Assembly: GCA_051004015.1 (NCBI GenBank) | Contig: JBPCKT010000010.1 | Location: 1 to 64,000 of the forward strand | Direction: 5' to 3' | Source of the DNA: SXOA01 sp051004015 | Lineage (GTDB): Bacteria > Planctomycetota > Planctomycetia > Pirellulales > Pirellulaceae | DNA: 64,000 bases | Shown: one piece after another, positions 60,387-64,000 of the stretch | Position numbering within the stretch: the stretch's first letter is position 1 | How the letters are laid out: the number at the start of each line of letters is the position of its first letter | The notes under the pieces: model-generated | Database searches by the model: none | What the model was told of the DNA's origin: nothing | What the model saw: the letters and a program-made list of their open reading frames with translations, nothing else | Made by a program: the position numbers and the translations under genes

Positions 60387-61447
60387 AATGGAATCAAGCT
60401 TTCGCGATCAGCACTGCACTCCTCGCCGGTACCGGTCTCGCGCTGGCGGCAGACGAAGAACCTGCCGCCCAGAAAAGGCCCGCCGGTCGCGGACGGCCAG
60501 CCCGGATACTGGCCGAGCACGACAAGAACGGCGATGGCTTTCTGGAGAAAGGGGAAATGCCGGAGCGGATGCTGGGCCGGCTCCAGCAGATGGATGCAAA
60601 CGAAGACGGCAAGCTCTCGCTCGACGAGCTGCGGAAGTTTGCGGGATCAGCGGCAAGAGATCTGCCGACGGCAAACGGCTCGGTTCCCGATGGCGACCCG
60701 CTTCTGCGCTATCTCGATACCAGCGGCGATGGAGAGTTTTCCGCCGACGAGATTGCTGCCGCCGGGGAGCGTCTGCTGAAGCTCGACAAGAACGACGACG
60801 GCACACTGGACCGCGGCGAGCTGGCAGTCCTGTCGCGTCCTTCAGGCGGCAGAGGCGGCGGCAAGCCGGGAGAGATCATCACGCCGGCCGCCAAGGGAGA
60901 GCGGATTGCCGACAAATTGAAGCCCGGCGACACCGCACCGGAATTCACGCTGCCGCTTCTCAGCGGCAAAGGGGCCATTTCGCTGGCCACTCTCCGCGAC
61001 AAAAGGCCGGTGGTGCTGATCTTCGCCAGCTATACGTGACCGCCGTTTCGTCGCCAGTCTGGCGACCTGGAAAAGCTGTACCTGGCGTACAAGGATCGGG
61101 CCGAATTCTTGCTGGTATACATCCGCGAGGCCCATCCCGACTCCGTGCTGCTTACCGTCAGGGATGGGAAGGAAGTGCTGGAAAAGATCGAGCAGACCGC
61201 GGATGTCTTCGCCCGCGCCGAACATGCCGAGGTCTGCCTGGCCAGCCTCAAGCTCAGCGTTCCCACCGTCATCGACGGCGAAGACAATGGGGTGAACACC
61301 GCCTACGCCGGCTGGCCCGACCGGATGTGCGTCGTCGGCACCGACGGCCGCATCGCCTATCAAGGCGCCCCTGGCCCGGGCGGTTTCAAGCCGGGCGAGG
61401 TGGAGGAGTGGTTGAAGCAGAACGTCGTGCGCGGGGACGAAAAATGA
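60383..61447 (+). CDS. Exported EF-hand/deiodinase-like redoxin, probable selenoprotein
   Basis: 354 residues if TGA at 61037-61039 is read as selenocysteine (residue 219). A signal peptide (ISTALLAGTGLALAADE) and a Gly/Arg linker precede four EF-hand loops near residues 47-58 (DKNGDGFLEKGE), 71-82, 112-123 and 135-146. A redoxin domain begins at GDTAPEFTLPLLSG. The active site reads IFASYT-U-PPFRR, matching the T-U-P-P-F of iodothyronine deiodinases. VYIREAHPDS follows (deiodinase His), then LSVPTVIDGEDNGVNTAYAG and RIAYQGAPGPGGFKPGEVEE, all in the same frame. It is probably a periplasmic calcium-modulated redox or dehalogenating enzyme; the reaction is unproven. Conventional annotation would truncate it at 61039 or call two genes. 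Confidence 0.85.
61050..61066 (+). promoter_or_regulatory. Candidate bacterial SECIS hairpin
   Basis: GTCGCCA at 61050-61056 pairs perfectly with TGGCGAC at 61060-61066, leaving a GTC loop. The stem starts 11 bases after the in-frame TGA and the loop lies 17 bases after it. Both features agree with the bacterial SECIS consensus (a stem immediately downstream, an apical loop starting with G). It lies within the coding sequence, as expected in bacteria. Confidence 0.6.
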
Positions 61448-61474
61448 CGAGCAGCTCTGGATCATAATGTCCTT

Positions 61475-61697
61475 GTTCCCACGCTCCCACGAAAAGGGGT
61501 CGGGAAGAGTTTTCGCCGCGAAAACCCTTCCCGACCCCGTTCATCGTGCGAGGGCGACAGCCCGTCATGCTGCCTCCGCGTGGGAACACACGGCTTTGAC
61601 GCTCCGCGTCTCTTCGGCCCGCAGGCAAGGTCGATGCCCAAGTGGGAACGCGACGCAGAGCGTCCAAGACTTGCGTGCCCACGCAGAGCGTGGGCAC
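61475..61697. repeat. Composite block of hairpin repeats with a nested insertion
   Basis: The block fills the gap between the deiodinase-like and oxidoreductase genes. It contains GTGCCCACGC/GCGTGGGCAC (61675-61697, loop AGA), GACGC/GCGTC twice (61652-61664 and about 61600-61612) and a 21-bp-arm hairpin GGGGTCGGGAAG...CTTCCCGACCCC (61496-61538, one mismatch). The half-hairpins GTTCCCACGCTCC (61475-61487) and CTCCGCGTGGGAAC (61574-61587) look like one hairpin split by an 86-bp insertion. It is related to the block at 27654-27762. Confidence 0.8.
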
Positions 61698-61724
61698 GAG
61701 GATTTTTCCGTCGAAGCCGGTTTC

Positions 61725-63101
61725 TTAATACTCCTTCGTCACCGTAATCCCCGGCTGCGGGACGGGGTACTTGCCGTCCTTGTCGGCGAGGATCGGGGCG
61801 GGGCCGTCGACGACCAGCTTGTCGGCATTGGGAGCGAACTCATGCTGGCAGTTGAGCATGTCGTCGAAGGTGATGATCTGGCCGGTGTGGGCGGCCATGC
61901 GGCCCATGGCGGTGACGAGGCTGGCTTCGGCTCCGCGCTTGACTTCGTTGTAGGGCTTGTCGGTGCGGATGGCCTCGATCAGGTGGTTCCATTCGAGCTG
62001 GTAGGGGTTGGGCTCAGGCGTACTGCAGGTCCAGGCCAACTCGCTCTTGTCCATCTTCTGGCCTTTGTAGATGCGGCACTTGGCGGGGCTGTGGCCGGCG
62101 TCGCTGATGACGCCGAGGGCCTTGCTGCCGTGGGCGTAGCTGGCGAACTGGTCGTGGACGCCGGGCATGGTGCGGCCGTAGAGGAACATCTTGGCACCGT
62201 CGTCGAAGGTGTATTCGACGGAGTAGTTGTCAAAGTTCTGGTCCACGTTGTCGCCGCGGAAATGCCGCCCGCCGCTGGCTTGGGCCTGCACCGGCCAGGA
62301 GCCCTTCATCCAGCAGCACTCGTCGATGTTGTGGATATAGAAGTCGCTGAAGCAGCCGCCGCTGGCCCAGAGGAAGCTGTGGAACCGCTGGATCTGCCAC
62401 ATCAATTCGCTGATGCCCTCGGGCTTCTTGGGGCTGAACGCGGAGCCGACTGGGCCGTGCATGCGGTAGCAGCGGAGAGCGAGAAGCTGGCCAAGCTCAC
62501 CGGAATTGATTCGGGCGAGCAGCTCCTTGCGGGCGTCGCAGTGACGGCACATGAGGCCGACGCCAACCTTCAGGTTCTTCTTGACCGACTCCTCGCCCAG
62601 CTTGAGCATCCGCCGCGTGCTCGGGCCGTCCACCGTGATCGGCTTCTCCATGAAGACGTTGATGCCCTTTTCGATGGCGTAGGTGAACTGCACCCAGCGG
62701 AACGCCGGCGGCGTGGCCATGATGGCGACGTCGCCCGGCTTCAGGCAGTCGATAGCCTGCTTGTAGGCGTCGAAGCCGATGAAGCGGTGGTCCTCGGGAA
62801 CGGCCACGTTTTCCGGGAACCGCCCCTGAATGCTCTTGTAGCTGATGTCGAGCCGGCTCTTGAAAACATCGGCCATCGCCACCAGCTTGATCGGCCCATT
62901 CTTCACGTTCAAGCAGTCATTGGCCGCCCCCGTCCCTCGTCCGCCGCAACCGATCAGGGCGACATTGATCAGGCTGCTTTCCCAGGCATGGACATGCGGC
63001 ACGTTCATGCCGGCAAAGGCGGAAGCTGCGACAACAGCGCCGGTGGTCTGAAGGAAATCGCGGCGGGAGCTTTCGGTGGAGGTGGTGAGGCGCGTGGTCA
63101 T
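61725..63101 (-). CDS. Gfo/Idh/MocA family oxidoreductase, Tat-exported
   Basis: 458 residues. The Tat signal is SSRRDFLQTTGAVVAASAFA. The Rossmann motif INVALIGCGGRGTGAANDCL and the catalytic-site motif FMEKPITVDGPS are typical. RIRTDKPYNEVKRGAEASL-type C-terminal motifs (RTDKPYNEVKRGAEASL) mark the planctomycete subfamily of exported dehydrogenases. It acts on sugars or their derivatives with NAD(P), unusually outside the cytoplasm. AGGA lies just before the start. It is convergent with the upstream gene and separated by repeats. Confidence 0.93.
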   Translation of the reverse strand: MTTRLTTSTESSRRDFLQTTGAVVAASAFAGMNVPHVHAWESSLINVALIGCGGRGTGAANDCLNVKNGPIKLVAMADVFKSRLDISYKSIQGRFPENVAVPEDHRFIGFDAYKQAIDCLKPGDVAIMATPPAFRWVQFTYAIEKGINVFMEKPITVDGPSTRRMLKLGEESVKKNLKVGVGLMCRHCDARKELLARINSGELGQLLALRCYRMHGPVGSAFSPKKPEGISELMWQIQRFHSFLWASGGCFSDFYIHNIDECCWMKGSWPVQAQASGGRHFRGDNVDQNFDNYSVEYTFDDGAKMFLYGRTMPGVHDQFASYAHGSKALGVISDAGHSPAKCRIYKGQKMDKSELAWTCSTPEPNPYQLEWNHLIEAIRTDKPYNEVKRGAEASLVTAMGRMAAHTGQIITFDDMLNCQHEFAPNADKLVVDGPAPILADKDGKYPVPQPGITVTKEY

Positions 63102-63157
63102 GAGGAGGTCCTGGGAGAGTGGGTCGTGGATGGAAGGCTATCGGCGGTTTGATAAAA

Positions 63158-63191
63158 AGTACTGAGTACTTAGTACTAAGTACTCAGTACT
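63158..63191. repeat. Perfect 34-bp palindrome
   Basis: AGTACTGAGTACTTAGT and its exact reverse complement abut with no loop. The block repeats AGTACT-type units. It lies in the 315-bp gap between the oxidoreductase and the last exported protein gene. No other element was recognised in that gap. Confidence 0.9.
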
Positions 63192-63416
63192 GTCGCTTAG
63201 CACCAGTTCCTGCTGTTCTACCATGCCGGCCGCGGCGGGAAAACCATTGCGGCACAGCTTGCCGGAACCCACAGGCCCGCGACTTTTTCTCCCTTTTTTT
63301 GGTCCCTTGCAAAAACTTCTCTTGACTCGCCCCAGTTCTTCCGATATTTCCCGATAACGCGCTTGCCCCGGGGTTCTGCCGCGGTTGTTCCTGTCCTTGT
63401 CGCAAGGAGGTGACCG

Positions 63417-63929
63417 GTGGCTACCCTTGTTTCTACAATCGGCCTGTTGGCCTGCCTTTGCGGTCTTCCGCCGCGAGAGGATGTGGCGAGCGAGCAGGTG
63501 GACCTCGTCGAGGTCAACCACTTCTACGACGACCAGGGCCGCCACGTCTTCGACCAGGTCATCTTCTATGACTGGGCCGAAGGGCACAGCCGCCACATGG
63601 TGCGGGACTGGAAGCTGGTGAAGAACCCCGCGCAACTGCCGCAGCGAAACTGGAAGGACGGCAGCTATACCGCCCTCTGGCACGACAATGAAACGCTGCG
63701 GAAGGTGCAGGCCAAGTCGATGCGCGAATCCTGGACGCAGTACGACCCCGAGCTTGTCGAGCGGGAGTACCTGGCCAAGGAGAAACGCAAAGGGCTGCAG
63801 CCGGTGAAGTTGGCCCGCAAGATTGACCCGCCGGCGACGCCGATTGTGGCGACGGCCAGCAACGCATCTCCACCGAGCCCGCGAGTGGCCGAGCAGGTGG
63901 GGGGGTCAACGAGCACGCGGATGCGTTAA
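63417..63929 (+). CDS. Conserved protein with N-terminal hydrophobic segment, unknown function
   Basis: 170 residues from GTG 63417, with a perfect ribosome binding site (AAGGAGG, six bases upstream). A short hydrophobic N-terminus (LVSTIGLLACLCGLPP) may be a signal peptide. The domain that follows is recognisable by QVDLVEVNHFYDDQGRHVFD, then QVIFYDWAEGHSRHMVRDW and TALWHDNETLRKVQAKSM; related planctomycete proteins of unknown function have this pattern. The Pro-rich tail is disordered. Function is unknown. Confidence 0.75.
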   Translation: MATLVSTIGLLACLCGLPPREDVASEQVDLVEVNHFYDDQGRHVFDQVIFYDWAEGHSRHMVRDWKLVKNPAQLPQRNWKDGSYTALWHDNETLRKVQAKSMRESWTQYDPELVEREYLAKEKRKGLQPVKLARKIDPPATPIVATASNASPPSPRVAEQVGGSTSTRMR

Positions 63930-63963
63930 ACATTGAATCCAGGAAAAGTGATTTGCCATATTG

Positions 63964-63983
63964 CTGGTTAACCAGTAAACTGG
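63964..63983. promoter_or_regulatory. Overlapping palindromes, candidate operator
   Basis: CTGGTTAACCAG (63964-63975) is a perfect 12-bp palindrome and overlaps CCAGT-AA-ACTGG (63972-63983). They end five bases before an ATG at 63988. TGGT/ACCA half-sites are typical of GntR-type repressors, so an autoregulated regulator gene may begin here. This is inference only. Confidence 0.35.
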
Positions 63984-63987
63984 TTGT

Positions 63988-64000
63988 ATGAAGACGACGC
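63988..64000 (+). CDS. Possible start of a gene cut by the window edge
   Basis: ATG AAG ACG ACG at the extreme right edge directly follows the overlapping palindromes. Only four codons are visible, so neither the reading frame nor the product can be confirmed. Confidence 0.25.

Noticed and set aside
60319..61467. 382-codon rightward open frame running through the TGA
   Set aside because: It is a +1 shadow with Arg/Gly-rich composition; the real frame contains EF-hands and the deiodinase-like domain.
61467..63152. Long rightward open frame of 561 codons
   Set aside because: It lies antisense to the clear oxidoreductase gene, has Val/Gly/Asp-rich composition and no family motif, so it is a high-GC shadow.

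Overview
The window reads as chromosomal DNA of a planctomycete, probably in or near the Pirellulales/Gemmatales. Marks of this are three twin-arginine-exported DUF1501 proteins, an exported Gfo/Idh/MocA oxidoreductase, DUF1573, DUF11, Uma2 and DUF433 proteins, M50-HlyD and GAF-HlyD fusions, a high-GC background and many hairpin or heptanucleotide repeats between genes. No rRNA, tRNA, CRISPR array or intact insertion sequence was seen.

Layout. 0.1-3.9 kb: a heptanucleotide array, two DUF1501 proteins, an exported unknown and a small conserved protein. 4.0-8.2 kb: a visibly lower-GC, leftward four-gene envelope cluster (Cys-rich exported peptide, LolA-like membrane protein, DUF1573 protein, and a helical exported protein cut by one in-frame TAG). 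8.3-12.7 kb: alpha/beta hydrolase, S9 peptidase, Uma2 nuclease. 12.7-22.5 kb: an 11-gene leftward type IV pilus/type II secretion operon (pseudopilins, PilM-N-O-P-like, secretin, TPR protein) with a structured leader. 23.1-30.9 kb: DUF11 adhesin-like protein, a two-hairpin terminator, and a convergent operon of three HlyD-type proteins (GAF-HlyD, HlyD, M50 peptidase-HlyD). 31-36.8 kb: tRNA modification genes (dus, queG), zinc-ribbon membrane protein, ZIP transporter, acyltransferase. 37.3-45.1 kb: response-regulator phosphatase, ABC ATPase with a large membrane partner, MazG-like pyrophosphohydrolase, TPR/peptidase-MA protein. 45.2-48.5 kb: Rieske protein and a ferrous-iron operon feoA-feoA-feoB-FeoB-associated protein. 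48.6-53.6 kb: trehalose synthase/maltokinase fusion and 4-alpha-glucanotransferase. 54-56.7 kb: GNAT acetyltransferase and btaA/btaB for betaine lipid. 57.7-64 kb: DUF1501, membrane unknown, DUF433, an EF-hand/deiodinase-like gene with an in-frame TGA, a dense hairpin-repeat block, a Gfo/Idh/MocA oxidoreductase and an exported unknown.

The most striking observation is at 60383-61447. An exported protein with four EF-hands and an iodothyronine-deiodinase-like redoxin domain has TGA exactly where deiodinases carry selenocysteine (T-U-P-P-F). The frame stays open and homologous after it, and a 7-bp stem with a G-starting triloop lies 10 nt downstream, as a bacterial SECIS would. Other points to check are the TAG-split gene, a perfect inverted repeat that supplies the start codon and hydrophobic signal region of a 759-residue protein, four independent heptanucleotide arrays abutting gene ends, a triloop-hairpin repeat family with compensatory changes, and one copy apparently split by a nested insertion with a 4-bp target duplication.
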